This document shows positions 10,379 to 19,696 of a DNA stretch of 64,000 nucleotides, in pieces. Source of the DNA: Staphylococcus simiae. GTDB taxonomy: Bacteria; Bacillota; Bacilli; Staphylococcales; Staphylococcaceae. Location: contig NZ_PPQR01000056.1 of assembly GCF_002902085.1 (NCBI RefSeq), forward strand, positions 1-64,000. The letters run 5' to 3'. A model generated the notes under the pieces. That model saw only the letters and a program-made list of their open reading frames with translations, did not search any database and was not told the DNA's origin. Position 1 is the first letter of the stretch. Each line of letters begins with the position of its first letter. The position numbers and the translations under genes are program-made.

Positions 10379-11623
10379 ATGACAAATTATCAACATAAAT
10401 TACAACAATATGCAGAATTACTGGTAAAAGTTGGATTGAATGTTCAACCAGAACAACCTGTTTTCATTAGATCATCTGTTGAAACATTAGAATTAACACA
10501 TTTAATTGTTGCAGAAGCATACAAAAATGGTGCATCGGATGTACGTGTTGAATATAGCGATCCTACTTTAAAACGATTGAAATATGAAAATGAACCTGAA
10601 ACATATTTTATGACCAATGATGTGAAGCAATATGATGTAGATGCGAGGATGGATTACGTTTCAAGAGGGGCAGCTAATTTAGCATTAATCAGTGAAGATC
10701 CATATTTAATGGAAGGTATTGATAGTAACAAACTACAAGCTGCACAACAACAATATTCAAGTGCTTATAAAGGATATATGGAAGGTGTTCAAAAAAATGC
10801 ATTTCCGTGGGTGGTAGCAGCATTTCCATCTAAAGCATGGGCACATCGTGTTTATCCAGATTTACCTGTTGAAGAAGCATATAGTAAATTTATTGATGAA
10901 GTATTTGAAATTGTGCGCGTTGATGGGCAAGATCCAATTGAAAATTGGCAACAACATATTAAAAATCTAAGTGTCTATTCTAATAAGTTACAACAAAAAA
11001 ATTATAAAGCATTACATTACGTGTCAGAAGGTACTGATTTAGTAGTTGGATTACCAGAGAATCATATATGGGAAGATGCGACGAGTTATGTTAATCATAA
11101 TGGTCCATCATTCATTGCTAATATACCAACTGAAGAAGTGTTTACAGCACCAGATCGTTTAAGAGTAAATGGCTATGTTACTAATAAATTACCACTTAGC
11201 CATAATGGCACCATTATTGATGGTTTCACATTAACATTTGAAAATGGAGAAATTATTCGTGTACAAGCACAACAAGGTGAAGAAGTATTGAAAGATTTAA
11301 TTAATACTGATGAAGGTTCTAAGTATTTAGGTGAAGTAGCTTTGGTACCATATGATTCACCAATATCAAATAAAAATACTATTTTTTATAACACATTATT
11401 TGATGAAAATGCCTCATGTCATTTGGCAATTGGTTCAGCATATGGTTTCAATGTTAAAGGTGGAACTGAAATGACGACTGAAGAAAAATTAGCAAGTGGA
11501 CTGAATGATTCTAATGTACACGTTGATTTTATGATTGGTAGTAGTGACTTGAATATATATGGTATTTTAGAAGATGGTAGAGAAGAATTAGTCTTTAAAG
11601 ATGGTAATTGGGCCGATTTTTAA
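10379..11623 (+). CDS. ampS: M29-family metallo-aminopeptidase AmpS
   Basis: The 414-residue cytosolic aminopeptidase of the AmpS/PepS/AmpT family (peptidase M29) uses two metal ions to remove N-terminal residues from peptides. Recognisable motifs are [13 protein letters not shown], which carries a conserved metal-ligand Glu, and [12 protein letters not shown] with its conserved His. There is no signal peptide. The ATG is preceded by AAGGAGAGG. It is second in the DUF1128-ampS unit. Confidence 0.93.
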   Translation: MTNYQHKLQQYAELLVKVGLNVQPEQPVFIRSSVETLELTHLIVAEAYKNGASDVRVEYSDPTLKRLKYENEPETYFMTNDVKQYDVDARMDYVSRGAANLALISEDPYLMEGIDSNKLQAAQQQYSSAYKGYMEGVQKNAFPWVVAAFPSKAWAHRVYPDLPVEEAYSKFIDEVFEIVRVDGQDPIENWQQHIKNLSVYSNKLQQKNYKALHYVSEGTDLVVGLPENHIWEDATSYVNHNGPSFIANIPTEEVFTAPDRLRVNGYVTNKLPLSHNGTIIDGFTLTFENGEIIRVQAQQGEEVLKDLINTDEGSKYLGEVALVPYDSPISNKNTIFYNTLFDENASCHLAIGSAYGFNVKGGTEMTTEEKLASGLNDSNVHVDFMIGSSDLNIYGILEDGREELVFKDGNWADF

Positions 11624-11692
11624 TGATAAAAATAAGATAGCTTAATAAGGGCATAAAATTATTGAGTTTAACAGGGAATAGGGAGTTAACAT

Positions 11693-12223
11693 ATGAGTAA
11701 AAATGATAGACCAATGAAGTCTATGTCTGCTTCAAAATGTTATAAAAATAGACAAGTATTTCCACAGGATACGAATCACCATCATACTATGTTTGGTGGT
11801 ACATTAATGGCAAATATCGATGAAATTGCAGCTATTACTGCAATGAAACATGCAGGTGCGCAAGTTGTCACAGCATCAACGGATTCCGTAGATTTTTTAA
11901 AGCCAATTAAGACAGGTGATATTTTACAATATGTTGCTATGGTGTCTTATGCAGGTACAAGTTCAATGGAAGTTGTAGTTCAAATTCGTATTGATGATGT
12001 GTTTAACAATACACAAGAGCTAGCAGCCCTAAGTTTTCTAACATTTGTAGCTCTAGACGATAATGATAGACCCAAACATGTTCCAGGAGTATACCCTGAA
12101 GATGATGTAGAAAAATGGTTTTTTGAAACAGCACCACAACGTGTTGAAAGAAGAAAGGCACGACGTATTGAAAGTAAGCAAACAATAGAATATTTATCTA
12201 AAGTGCAACATATTAACGATTAG
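11693..12223 (+). CDS. Hotdog-fold acyl-CoA thioesterase
   Basis: The 176-residue hotdog-fold thioesterase is of the YkhA/BACH type and hydrolyses acyl-CoA to free acid and CoA. The motif HHTMFGGTLMANIDEIAA holds the helix and conserved Asp of the fold. VTASTDSVDFLKPIKTGD is the typical second block. A highly basic C-terminal stretch (RVERRKARRIESK) follows. The ribosome site is GGGAGTT. A strong terminator lies directly downstream. Confidence 0.88.
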   Translation: MSKNDRPMKSMSASKCYKNRQVFPQDTNHHHTMFGGTLMANIDEIAAITAMKHAGAQVVTASTDSVDFLKPIKTGDILQYVAMVSYAGTSSMEVVVQIRIDDVFNNTQELAALSFLTFVALDDNDRPKHVPGVYPEDDVEKWFFETAPQRVERRKARRIESKQTIEYLSKVQHIND

Positions 12224-12236
12224 TTAAAATAAAAAT

Positions 12237-12288
12237 AGACAGATTGTGACAGTATAAAATATATCTATACTGGCAATCTGTCTTTTTT
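12237..12288 (+). terminator. Terminator after the thioesterase gene
   Basis: The outer stem AGACAGATTG / CAATCTGTCT encloses an inner stem CAGTATA / TATACTG, then TTTTTT. Confidence 0.92.
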
Positions 12289-12324
12289 AATTTTATCATT
12301 GATACTGATAAAAAATAAATAGAA

Positions 12325-12712
12325 CCTGGGACATAAAGCATTTATACTTAATATTAAGCATTTGGCAGTAACTGTCTGATTTGTAAAATGTTGATTTATC
12401 AACGTTTTACAAACTTAGTCAGTTTTGCCGGGGTGGAAGGGACCCAACACAAAAAAACTGGTTAGTCAGTTTTTTCAGACAACGCAGGGACCCGTCATAG
12501 AGAAATTTTAAAAATAAAATTTTTTCTTTTATGTGCAAGACGGGCATAGTTGGGCAAGGGACCCGTCATAGAAAAATTTAAGGATTACAGTTGACACTAA
12601 TCGTGCAACTGCATAAAAGCTACTAAAGATTAAAATCTAAGTAGCTTTAAATGTGCAAGACGGGCATCTACGAAATAATTTGTTTTGAAATAATTATTTC
12701 TGTCCCACTCCC
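12325..12712. repeat. Repeat family A copy 2, split by STAR-like GC-rich repeats
   Basis: The family A sequence is inverted here: CCTGGGACATAAAGC ... GCCGGGGTGG, then CGAAATAATTTG ... CTGTCCCACTCCC. It is interrupted between about 12438 and 12670 by AAGGGACCCAACAC and by two copies of a unit. The unit begins GGGACCCGTCATAG (12487, 12558) and ends ATGTGCAAGACGGGCAT (12547, 12667). It fills the gap between the thioesterase and yfkAB. Confidence 0.8.
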
Positions 12713-12735
12713 ATGTTTATTTCTAAATTGTGTCA

Positions 12736-13887
12736 TTATTGTTGTACAATTTGTGGTTTTGAGTGCATCATACGCTCATTTTCTTTAAAATCCATATTTG
12801 GATAATACATATTTTTAACTAATATATTTGGCCCAAGACAATTAAATTGTGAACAGTGACAATTAAGTGATTGAGCTAAATTACTATTGAGCCATTTATC
12901 AAAGACATCAGTTAATTTATCTTGTTTAATATTAGAAATAGTACCAGTCTCATCACCAAAATCCGTTACAATCACATTACCTGTAAATACATTTACGTTT
13001 AAGCGACTGCGACCATCAGGGTCATTTCTAGTCGTTACATTACGTGCTGTTCTTAAGCGACGTAACAACTGTTGATCATTGTCATCGTTTAAACAAGGGA
13101 AGACAGGCAATGTACCAAATAACATCCAAATATCTTCATTTCTAAAATCTAAGAGATCATTAATTGCTTTTTTCATTTCAGCTAACGATAGCACATTGAG
13201 TTGACTAGCAAAGTCAGCTGGATACATAGGATGAATTTCATGACGACTACATTTCATATCATGAACGATTTCATGATGAATTTTTTGTAGATAGGGTAAT
13301 GTGCTTTGATTAAGCATTGTTTCAGCTGACACAAACATACCTTGTTCAGATAATGTACGCGCATTTTCTATCATTTGATCATATAGTTTTAATTTTGCTT
13401 TTAGTGGAGGTTGCTTTTGCATAGCTCCAAATCCGACAGTAGCAAATTCGTCAGTTGTTCCCCAGTTATGAGAGATATGCATGACATCGATGTATTCAGC
13501 GATATCTAAATATCTGTCTTGAGGTAAAGTTAAGTTGGAATTCATTTGAATATAAATACCACGCTCATGTGCATATTTTAATAAGGGTTTAACAACGTTT
13601 CTAATTGATTTTTTGGAAAACATTGGTTCTCCACCTGTAATTGACATGGTACGCAAATGAGGTATTTCATCTAGTCGACGATATATCAAATCCATATCTA
13701 AAGGTTCGGGATCTGACGTTTGCAATGTGTAACCTACGGCACAATGACTACAACGCATATTACATAAATTTGTTGTTGTAAATTCGATATTACTTAGAGT
13801 TAATTTGTCGTATTGTTGCATATCATTGTATGCTTCCCATGGGTCATTATAAATGCTAATTGGCTGCTTTATGTTGACGCTATTCAT
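12736..13887 (-). CDS. yfkAB: Radical SAM / CxCxxxxC motif protein YfkAB
   Basis: This radical S-adenosylmethionine protein of 383 residues has unknown substrate. The [4Fe-4S] site CNMRCSHC (C42, C46, C49; CX3CX2C) is followed by SITGGEP, the SAM-binding GGE motif. A second cluster, CHCSQFNC, lies near residues 343-350 and gives the family its name (CxCxxxxC). In Bacillus the same protein is called YfkAB. It is transcribed alone on -, between a repeat block and the small SE1561-type gene. Confidence 0.88.
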   Translation of the reverse strand: MNSVNIKQPISIYNDPWEAYNDMQQYDKLTLSNIEFTTTNLCNMRCSHCAVGYTLQTSDPEPLDMDLIYRRLDEIPHLRTMSITGGEPMFSKKSIRNVVKPLLKYAHERGIYIQMNSNLTLPQDRYLDIAEYIDVMHISHNWGTTDEFATVGFGAMQKQPPLKAKLKLYDQMIENARTLSEQGMFVSAETMLNQSTLPYLQKIHHEIVHDMKCSRHEIHPMYPADFASQLNVLSLAEMKKAINDLLDFRNEDIWMLFGTLPVFPCLNDDNDQQLLRRLRTARNVTTRNDPDGRSRLNVNVFTGNVIVTDFGDETGTISNIKQDKLTDVFDKWLNSNLAQSLNCHCSQFNCLGPNILVKNMYYPNMDFKENERMMHSKPQIVQQ

Positions 13888-14129
13888 CGTCTAAAACTTC
13901 CTTCTTTCTATGATTGAAAATATGTGTTATTAACTTATTGATGTTAATTTAGTATTATAATTATGATTATCAAATATAAATTATCTCTCACTTTGTAAAT
14001 TATGAAAAGGTATTTTTTAATTGTCGCAATAATTAGAAACAGATTAAATACTAAATAATAGTATATCGCTGACACATGATTTCTGTTAGGATAATAATGA
14101 GAAATAAAATTAAAGGAGCTTACTTTTTT

Positions 14130-14291
14130 ATGGATGAACAACAAACAATCGACCAAATTAAAACACGTTTAAATAAATTTATTGAGGATATTGACCATGT
14201 CAATCCTGATGAAGTTCGTGTTGAAGATATAGATGAATGGATTGGATTGTTAGATCAATTAGAAGAAAAAATGAAACAAGTATCTAAATAA
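14130..14291 (+). CDS. SE1561-family small protein
   Basis: The 53-residue acidic helical protein (DEQQTIDQIKTRLNKFIEDI ... LLDQLEEKMKQVSK) resembles the staphylococcal SE1561 family of unknown function. The ATG at 14130 follows AAAGGAGC at 14112-14119. An upstream in-frame ATG at 14076 would run through that site and add unrelated residues. The gap from yfkAB (13888-14129) is AT-rich and holds nothing else. Confidence 0.75.
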   Translation: MDEQQTIDQIKTRLNKFIEDIDHVNPDEVRVEDIDEWIGLLDQLEEKMKQVSK

Positions 14292-14424
14292 TTTAAGCTG
14301 TGAATTTAGTCATTAAATGTCATGTTTTAATAGAACAACTTTATTTTTTATTGATTTATGTTTAACAATGATTAAAGTTGTCTATATTATAATTAGCAAT
14401 CATTTAAAGAAAGGTGATTTTATA

Positions 14425-14943
14425 ATGACTAAAAAAGTAGCAGTAATTCTAGCAAATGAATTTGAAGATATAGAATTTACGAGTCCGAAAGAAGCATTAG
14501 AAAATGCAGGATTTGAAACAGAAGTCATCGGAGATACAGCTAACAGTGAAGTCGTTGGTAAACATGGTGAGAAAGTAAATGTAGACGTAAGTATTGCTGA
14601 CGCTAAACCTGAACATTACGATGCATTATTAATTCCTGGTGGATTCTCTCCAGATCATCTACGTGGAGATGCTGAAGGACGTTATGGTACATTTGCAAAA
14701 TACTTTACTAAAAATGACGTTCCAGCGTTTGCTATATGCCATGGACCACAAATTTTAATTGATACTGATGATTTAAACGGACGTACATTGACTGCAGTAT
14801 TAAATGTACGTAAAGATTTGTCAAACGCAGGTGCACAAGTAGTAGATGAATCAGTTGTAGTTGATAACAACATTGTGACAAGCCGTACACCTGACGATTT
14901 AGATGATTTTAATAGAGAAATCGTTAAACAATTACAAGATTAA
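14425..14943 (+). CDS. DJ-1/PfpI family protein (SAV1875-type)
   Basis: The 172-residue member of the DJ-1/PfpI superfamily is cytosolic. The S. aureus counterpart SAV1875 has a published structure with an oxidation-sensitive cysteine. The nucleophile-elbow cysteine is C105 in [11 protein letters not shown] and the acidic partner is E17 in [10 protein letters not shown]. Members act as glyoxalases, chaperones or peptidases; the activity here is undetermined. The ATG at 14425 follows AAAGAAAGGTGA, and the longer reading from 14317 is rejected. A possible -10 (TATAAT) is at 14388-14393. A terminator follows. Confidence 0.9.
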   Translation: MTKKVAVILANEFEDIEFTSPKEALENAGFETEVIGDTANSEVVGKHGEKVNVDVSIADAKPEHYDALLIPGGFSPDHLRGDAEGRYGTFAKYFTKNDVPAFAICHGPQILIDTDDLNGRTLTAVLNVRKDLSNAGAQVVDESVVVDNNIVTSRTPDDLDDFNREIVKQLQD

Positions 14944-14985
14944 TATATAAACAATCTAGTATATTAAGTATCTAGGTTAAGCGCA

Positions 14986-15026
14986 AAGGCAATTTCTATT
15001 GACTATAATAGAAGTTGTCTTTTTTT
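14986..15026 (+). terminator. Terminator after the DJ-1 gene
   Basis: The arms AAGGCAATTTCTATT and AATAGAAGTTGTCTT are followed by TTTTT. Confidence 0.85.
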
Positions 15027-15027
15027 C

Positions 15028-15102
15028 GGTTCTCTCTTTTATTAGTACTGATAAATAAAAAATAATTATGTATCAGTACAATTTGGGAGAGAACCCTTTT
15101 TT
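15028..15102. repeat. Repeat family B copy, short palindromic form
   Basis: It begins GGTTCTCT, pairs TAGTACTGATAAATAAAAAA with TATGTATCAGTACAATT, and ends GAGAGAACCC with a T-run. It directly follows the DJ-1 terminator. Confidence 0.75.
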
Positions 15103-15321
15103 CGTGTCTGTAATTATTTGTGCCGCTATTTGTAAACTGACTAATGACTCGAAAATTAATATACTGAATATAAAATAGTTTGATGTCGAGGTCTTTGAGT
15201 CACAAAACTAAGGAAAAAACGGTTAAATAGATGTCTAAACTCTTAAACGAAGTAACCATTACTTATCATAGAAAATTTGCGGAAAATAGTGATAATCACT
15301 TATATTGAGTAAAATTCATTA

Positions 15322-15351
15322 TTGTAATTGATAATGATAATCATTTATAAT
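15322..15351 (+). promoter_or_regulatory. Fur-controlled promoter of the siderophore-binding lipoprotein
   Basis: A near-consensus Fur box, GATAATGATAATCATT, starts at 15330 and matches the first 16 of the 19 classic positions. It overlaps the spacer and -10 of a promoter TTGTAA (15322-15327), 18 bases, TATAAT (15346-15351). A half-like GATAATCA lies at about 15291. This placement predicts repression when iron is plentiful. The rest of 15103-15321 shows nothing else. Confidence 0.85.
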
Positions 15352-15382
15352 AAGCCTATTATATGATAAGGAGAGGGAAATA

Positions 15383-16393
15383 TTGAAAAAAGTATTATTT
15401 GTTATTCTTTGTCTTACTGTAATGTTGTCAGCTTGTAGTACTAATTCAAATGACAAAAAGGATGAAAAACAAAAAACTGTAACTATAAAGCAAACTTATG
15501 AATTCAAAGAAAAGAATAAAGATCATAATAAAGGAAAGGTGAAAACTGAAATGACAAAAGTTCCTGTAAATCCTAAGCGAGTTGCAGTGATGGATTACGG
15601 TGCTTTAGACGTGATGAAATCTTTGAAATTACAAAATAGAATCGTTGCAGTATCTAAAGGTCAAGGATCATCTCTGTTACCTGAAAGTTTAAATGAATTT
15701 AAGGATAAGAAATATACTAATTTGGGTAATCCTGGCAAACCAGATTACGATCAATTAGCTAAAACAAAACCAGAATTAATATTTGCCTCTTTTAGACAAG
15801 CACATACACAGACTTTAGATGAAATGAAAAAGGCTGCACCTAAAGCTAAAATTGTCTTTGTCAGTCCGGATAATGATAATTATTTACAATCTATAAAGCA
15901 TAACACAAAAAATATTGGCAAAATTTTTAACAAAGAGCAACAAACTGATAAATTAATCACTAAACTAAATAATAAAGTTGAAGATACAAAAAAAGTGATC
16001 AACGATGAGCGCGTATTATTCTTAAACGTAGATGATAAAGGTATTAAAGTATTTGCAGATAGTGGTAGATTCGGTGGTTTTTTAAATAAAAATTTAGGTA
16101 TAAGACATGCTGATTCAAACATGAAACCTAATTCATCTGGTACAATCATTTCAAATGAATACCTTGAAAAACTTAACCCAGATAAAATATTTGTTATTGA
16201 TAGAACAAAAAATTCAACTCAACATAAAAAACAAATTCCTCAAGCATTAAACAACCCTGTAATCAAAAATGTAAAAGCGATTAAACAACATAATGTAACT
16301 CCTTTTGATAGTAATACATGGTTTTTCGGCGAGGGTGGAATTAATTTAACAATTGAACAGTTAGATAATATACAAAAAGCATATCAAAAATAA
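15383..16393 (+). CDS. Siderophore-binding lipoprotein, SstD-like
   Basis: The 336-residue substrate-binding lipoprotein is for ferric siderophore uptake. The signal peptide ends in the lipobox LSAC with C18 as lipid anchor. A Lys-rich linker follows, then a class III (FecB-like) binding fold. Phrases such as VMDYGALDVMK, AAPKAKIVFV and QALNNPVIKNVKAIK resemble my memory of S. aureus SstD, the catechol/catecholamine-siderophore binder, so this looks like a second, diverged SstD. The start is TTG after AAGGAGAGGG. No permease or ATPase genes adjoin it, so it would need to borrow a transporter (for example SstABC or FhuCBG) encoded elsewhere. A Fur box covers its promoter. Confidence 0.88.
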   Translation: MKKVLFVILCLTVMLSACSTNSNDKKDEKQKTVTIKQTYEFKEKNKDHNKGKVKTEMTKVPVNPKRVAVMDYGALDVMKSLKLQNRIVAVSKGQGSSLLPESLNEFKDKKYTNLGNPGKPDYDQLAKTKPELIFASFRQAHTQTLDEMKKAAPKAKIVFVSPDNDNYLQSIKHNTKNIGKIFNKEQQTDKLITKLNNKVEDTKKVINDERVLFLNVDDKGIKVFADSGRFGGFLNKNLGIRHADSNMKPNSSGTIISNEYLEKLNPDKIFVIDRTKNSTQHKKQIPQALNNPVIKNVKAIKQHNVTPFDSNTWFFGEGGINLTIEQLDNIQKAYQK

Positions 16394-16478
16394 CACGAAT
16401 AAAATCTGAAAGAACGAAAACAAAGCATTAAGCGTTTAATTATTGATGCATTGTTATGTCACTATTGTCAGTTATAAC

Positions 16479-16523
16479 AAGGAAGTTAGGCAATGAACCA
16501 TTGCTTAATTTCCTTTTAATTTT
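16479..16523 (+). terminator. Terminator after the SstD-like gene
   Basis: The arms AAGGAAGTTAGGCAATG and CATTGCTTAATTTCCTT are followed by TTAATTTT. Confidence 0.85.
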
Positions 16524-16812
16524 GCTTGAAGTTAATAACAATCAATTATATAAACATTAGCGATGATGCGTTGCTGTTATTGAGACCTTCTTAAAAAAGG
16601 TTTTAAAATGATGATTCAGGGTGAAAATATTTAATTAAAATGATTAGCAATTACTTTTTTTAATAATAAATAGTACAAATAGTGTTGCGTTGTTAATGAT
16701 TACCATAATAGGTTCTTTAACCATTCTTCTAAAATCTATGAAGCTAGCGTTTATGCTCAATATACGGTCAAATTTTTAGTTATGACAAGAATTTTGATAT
16801 CGATAGCAAGAG
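16524..16812. other. Gene-free AT-rich stretch
   Basis: There is no open frame with a ribosome site and no clear hairpin. One weak stem (ACCTT / AAGGT) with a T-run is near 16585-16606. It lies between the lipoprotein terminator and repeat A copy 3. Confidence 0.4.
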
Positions 16813-16967
16813 CCTGGGAAAAAATTCCGCTTAAATTCAAACATTTGGCAGTAACTGTCTGGTTTGTAAAATATTGATAAATCAACGTTTTACAAGTCTA
16901 GTCAGCCTTGCCGGGGTGGGATTACGAAAAAATTTTTATTTTTAATTTTTTTCTGTACCACTCTCCC
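16813..16967. repeat. Repeat family A copy 3 (inverted)
   Basis: CCTGGGAAAAAATTCC, then TTTGGCAGTAACTGTCTGG, the palindrome around TTGATAAATCAACG, GCCGGGGTGGGATTACG, and CTGTACCACTCTCCC. It is more degenerate than copies 1, 4 and 5. Confidence 0.8.
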
Positions 16968-17060
16968 TTTCGGATGAATATATGATAATTGGACACAATT
17001 TAAGTACACCCCAGGACTGATTTTTTTAATAAAGTATAGCCTATCTGTGTGACTACTGGT

Positions 17061-17085
17061 AAACTCAAATTATACAAGTGAGTTT
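17061..17085 (+). promoter_or_regulatory. Inverted repeat in the sgtB leader, candidate VraR site
   Basis: AAACTCA and TGAGTTT flank 11 bases, 21 bases before the sgtB start. It contains ACT ... AGT, the dyad form described for VraR sites, and sgtB belongs to the VraSR regulon in S. aureus. The assignment is inferred. Confidence 0.4.
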
Positions 17086-17105
17086 AAAGAAGAAGGAGCA
17101 AATGC

Positions 17106-17915
17106 ATGAAAAGAAGCGATAGATACGCAAGCTCTACAAAACATTTAGAGCATAACACACGCGAACCTCACTATAATACTTATTATCAACCAGTTGGTAA
17201 ACCACCAAAGAAAAAGAAAAGTAAAAGAATCATATTAAAAATTACTGTCTTCATTTTAGTTATCATTGCAATATTTTTTGGTGTCATGTATTTTCTAGCG
17301 TCACGTGATAACGTTGATGACTTAAAGAAAATTGAGAATAAAAGTGATTTTGTAGCAGCAAACAATATGCCTGATTATGTTAAAGGTGCATTTATTTCCA
17401 TGGAGGATGAAAGATTTTACAAGCACCATGGTTTCGATATTAAAGGAACAACAAGAGCACTATTTTCCACTATTAGCGATCATGATGTTCAGGGTGGTAG
17501 TACAATCACTCAACAAGTTGTTAAAAATTATTATTATGATAATGGCCGTTCATTTACTCGAAAGGTAAAAGAATTGTTTGTAGCACATCGAGTAGAGAAA
17601 CAGTATAGTAAAGATGAAATATTAAGCTTCTATTTAAATAATATATATTTCGGTGACAATCAATATACGATTGAAAGTGCAGCAAATCATTATTTTGGAG
17701 CTACAGTTAACAAAAATAACACTATGATGCCACATTTAACAGTACTACAAAGTGCTATTTTAGCTAGTAAAGTTAATGCACCGAGTGTTTATGATATTAA
17801 TGATATGTCTAATAATTTTAGACAACGTATTAGTACGAATTTAGAAAAAATGAAACAACAAGCGTATATTTCTAATGCTCAATATCAAGAAGCGATGTCA
17901 CAATTAAATCATTAA
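17106..17915 (+). CDS. sgtB: Monofunctional peptidoglycan glycosyltransferase
   Basis: Polymerises lipid II into glycan strands outside the membrane (GT51 family) without a transpeptidase domain. The protein has 269 residues, the S. aureus SgtB/MGT length. A basic cytosolic N-terminus (KKKKSKR) and one membrane anchor (about 42-65) precede the GT51 motifs: E100-D-E-R-F with catalytic E100, [12 protein letters not shown], and [14 protein letters not shown] with [13 protein letters not shown]. The ribosome site is AGAAGGAGC. Known members respond to VraSR, encoded 10 kb away here. A terminator follows. Confidence 0.97.
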   Translation: MKRSDRYASSTKHLEHNTREPHYNTYYQPVGKPPKKKKSKRIILKITVFILVIIAIFFGVMYFLASRDNVDDLKKIENKSDFVAANNMPDYVKGAFISMEDERFYKHHGFDIKGTTRALFSTISDHDVQGGSTITQQVVKNYYYDNGRSFTRKVKELFVAHRVEKQYSKDEILSFYLNNIYFGDNQYTIESAANHYFGATVNKNNTMMPHLTVLQSAILASKVNAPSVYDINDMSNNFRQRISTNLEKMKQQAYISNAQYQEAMSQLNH

Positions 17916-17916
17916 C

Positions 17917-17965
17917 ATATGATGCCACACATTTCTAATTTATAATGTTATGTGTGGCATCATAT
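17917..17965 (+). terminator. Terminator after sgtB
   Basis: The arms ATATGATGCCACACA and TGTGTGGCATCATAT pair perfectly and are followed by TTATAT. Confidence 0.85.
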
Positions 17966-17972
17966 TTATATA

Positions 17973-18324
17973 GGTTCTCTAACAAATCGGACTGACACAT
18001 AATTAAATTTTCAAGCCTCGCACCCCAGCTTGCACATTATAGTAAAAATTCTGTTAACAGAATTTTTCTTTGCTGGGGCCCCAATGCCCAACCTGCATTG
18101 CATGAAAAAACTGGATAACCAGTTTTTCTGTGTTGGGTCCCTTCCTAGGGTGCTGTCTCAGCCTGTAGTCTTCGACTAGCACTGTTGCCCAACCTGCATT
18201 TCTTGTAGAAACTGTTTCACAGTTTCTTTGTGTTGGGTCCCTACCTCAGGAGTCTCGGCTTCAAATTAATTTTCGTTTTAAAATTATTCATTTTTTATTT
18301 ATCAGTCTTAAAAAATAGAGAACC
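17973..18324. repeat. Repeat family B copy carrying a STAR-like block
   Basis: The ends are GGTTCTCTAACAAATCGGACTG and ATCAGTCTTAAAAAATAGAG-AACC, the same ends as the short copies. About 260 bases lie between, with STAR-like cores (TGCTGGGGCCCC at 18071, TCTGTGTTGGGTCCC at 18127, TGTGTTGGGTCCC near 18229) and small inverted repeats such as AAAACTGG / CCAGTTTT. Nothing in the remaining gap to recX looks coding. Confidence 0.8.
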
Positions 18325-18571
18325 GTTATATATATTGTTAATTATGGCTCATTGTCAAATTCGGTTGATGTATAAATGTTGAATCCAATTTATTATAGAA
18401 CCCTAATTACAAGCGAAGTGACATTTTACTATTGATTACTGTGGTAATATATTTTAATCTGCACATGAAAAGCTTATACTTTTTAAAAATAAAATGATTA
18501 TAAGAGTCATTTAGCAAGGTGTTATCAATTAGCTTTATTAAAATAACAATAGTCGCATAGGAGGTATGACG

Positions 18572-19390
18572 ATGCCAACAATTTCTAAATTAGAAGTACA
18601 GAAAAAGAATAAAGAGCGTTTTAATTTGTATCTAGATGGACAATTTGAAATGGGTATAGATATAGATACTTTGGTAAAGTTTAATTTGAAAAAAGGGCAA
18701 CAACTAGAAGTATCTGATATGCAGCATATACAACAATATGATCATTATCGTAAAGGCTTAAATACAGCAATACAGTATTTATCATATAAAAAAAGAACTG
18801 CTAAAGAAGTTAGGCAATATTTGGCGAAAGCAGAAATATCAGAACAAGCGATTGATGAAGTAATCAATTATTGCTATCAAGAAAAATTAATTGATCATGT
18901 TGACTATGCAGAAAGTTTAAAAAATACTATGATTCGCACTACTGATAAAGGCCCAGAAATATATCGTCAGAAATTATTTCAAGTTGGTGTAGAGCCTTCT
19001 ATCATCGATCAATATACTGAATTATATAAAGAACAGCAACCACTTGAAGATATTATTGCAATTGCCAATAAAATCATGAAGACTAAAAAAGGGCCAGTTA
19101 CTAAAGTAAAGCAAAAAGTGATGCAGTCATTGATGCAAAAAGGTTTTGACATGGAGACAATTCAACAGGTATTAAGTGAAATGAATTTCGAACAAGATGA
19201 AGCGGTATTAGATGATTTGTTACAACGTGATTTAGAAAAAGTTTATTCAAAACTACGTAAAAAATATGATCAACGAAAATTAATTCATAAAACAATTGAA
19301 GCACTTATGAGAAAAGGGTATAAATATGATAAAATTAAAGCTAAATTAGAAGAAAGTGGTATCGTCGATGGAACAGAAGAAATTGAGTGA
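18572..19390 (+). CDS. recX: Regulatory protein RecX
   Basis: Modulates RecA filament formation during DNA repair. The protein has 272 residues, the staphylococcal length. It is almost wholly helical, built from repeated three-helix RecX modules. The family motif [15 protein letters not shown] is at about residues 68-82. The ATG at 18572 is seven bases after GGAGGT; the ATG at 18566 abuts the site and is unlikely. The 3' end overlaps the next gene by 23 bases. The order recX-yfhH ... yfhP-mutY matches Bacillus. Confidence 0.93.
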   Translation: MPTISKLEVQKKNKERFNLYLDGQFEMGIDIDTLVKFNLKKGQQLEVSDMQHIQQYDHYRKGLNTAIQYLSYKKRTAKEVRQYLAKAEISEQAIDEVINYCYQEKLIDHVDYAESLKNTMIRTTDKGPEIYRQKLFQVGVEPSIIDQYTELYKEQQPLEDIIAIANKIMKTKKGPVTKVKQKVMQSLMQKGFDMETIQQVLSEMNFEQDEAVLDDLLQRDLEKVYSKLRKKYDQRKLIHKTIEALMRKGYKYDKIKAKLEESGIVDGTEEIE

Positions 19391-19682
19391 AATGTCTGAA
19401 CAAGAACTACGACATGAAATTCAACAATACAAAGAAAAAATGAGAAAAGCAGAAATGAATGGCATATTGAATGAATATGATGTCTATCAAAGTAAAGTAA
19501 TAGTAGCAGAAAGCTATTTAGTTGATCGTAATAAAATAGAAATAGGTAAAATTTATAAGCTTAACGATGGTAGTAATCAATATTTTAAAGTTGAAAGATT
19601 AAAGGGCATATTTGCATGGGGCTTTAGATTTAATAGTAATGAGCCTGAAGAAGGTTTACCAATCGCGTTATTACAATTATAG
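19368..19682 (+). CDS. yfhH: YfhH family protein (DUF1811)
   Basis: The 104-residue protein has a helical N-terminus (about 1-50) and a small beta domain (about 55-104; [20 protein letters not shown]) of the YfhH family, whose role is unknown. The ATG at 19368 (MEQKKLSEM) lies inside the recX 3' end. A GTG at 19356 is possible but less like the family. It overlaps recX and is followed after 14 bases by the TagH-like ATPase gene. Confidence 0.85.
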   Translation: MEQKKLSEMSEQELRHEIQQYKEKMRKAEMNGILNEYDVYQSKVIVAESYLVDRNKIEIGKIYKLNDGSNQYFKVERLKGIFAWGFRFNSNEPEEGLPIALLQL

Positions 19683-19696
19683 AAGGATGAAATTAG

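Noticed and set aside
13944-14156. 70-codon hydrophobic frame on - between yfkAB and the SE1561-type gene
   Set aside because: Very AT-rich composition (Ile/Tyr/Leu runs), no ribosome site, and it overlaps the start of a supported gene on +.
16394-16812. Possible decayed gene after the SstD-like lipoprotein
   Set aside because: There is no readable frame with permease- or ATPase-like residues in any reading. Only a terminator and AT-rich DNA were seen.
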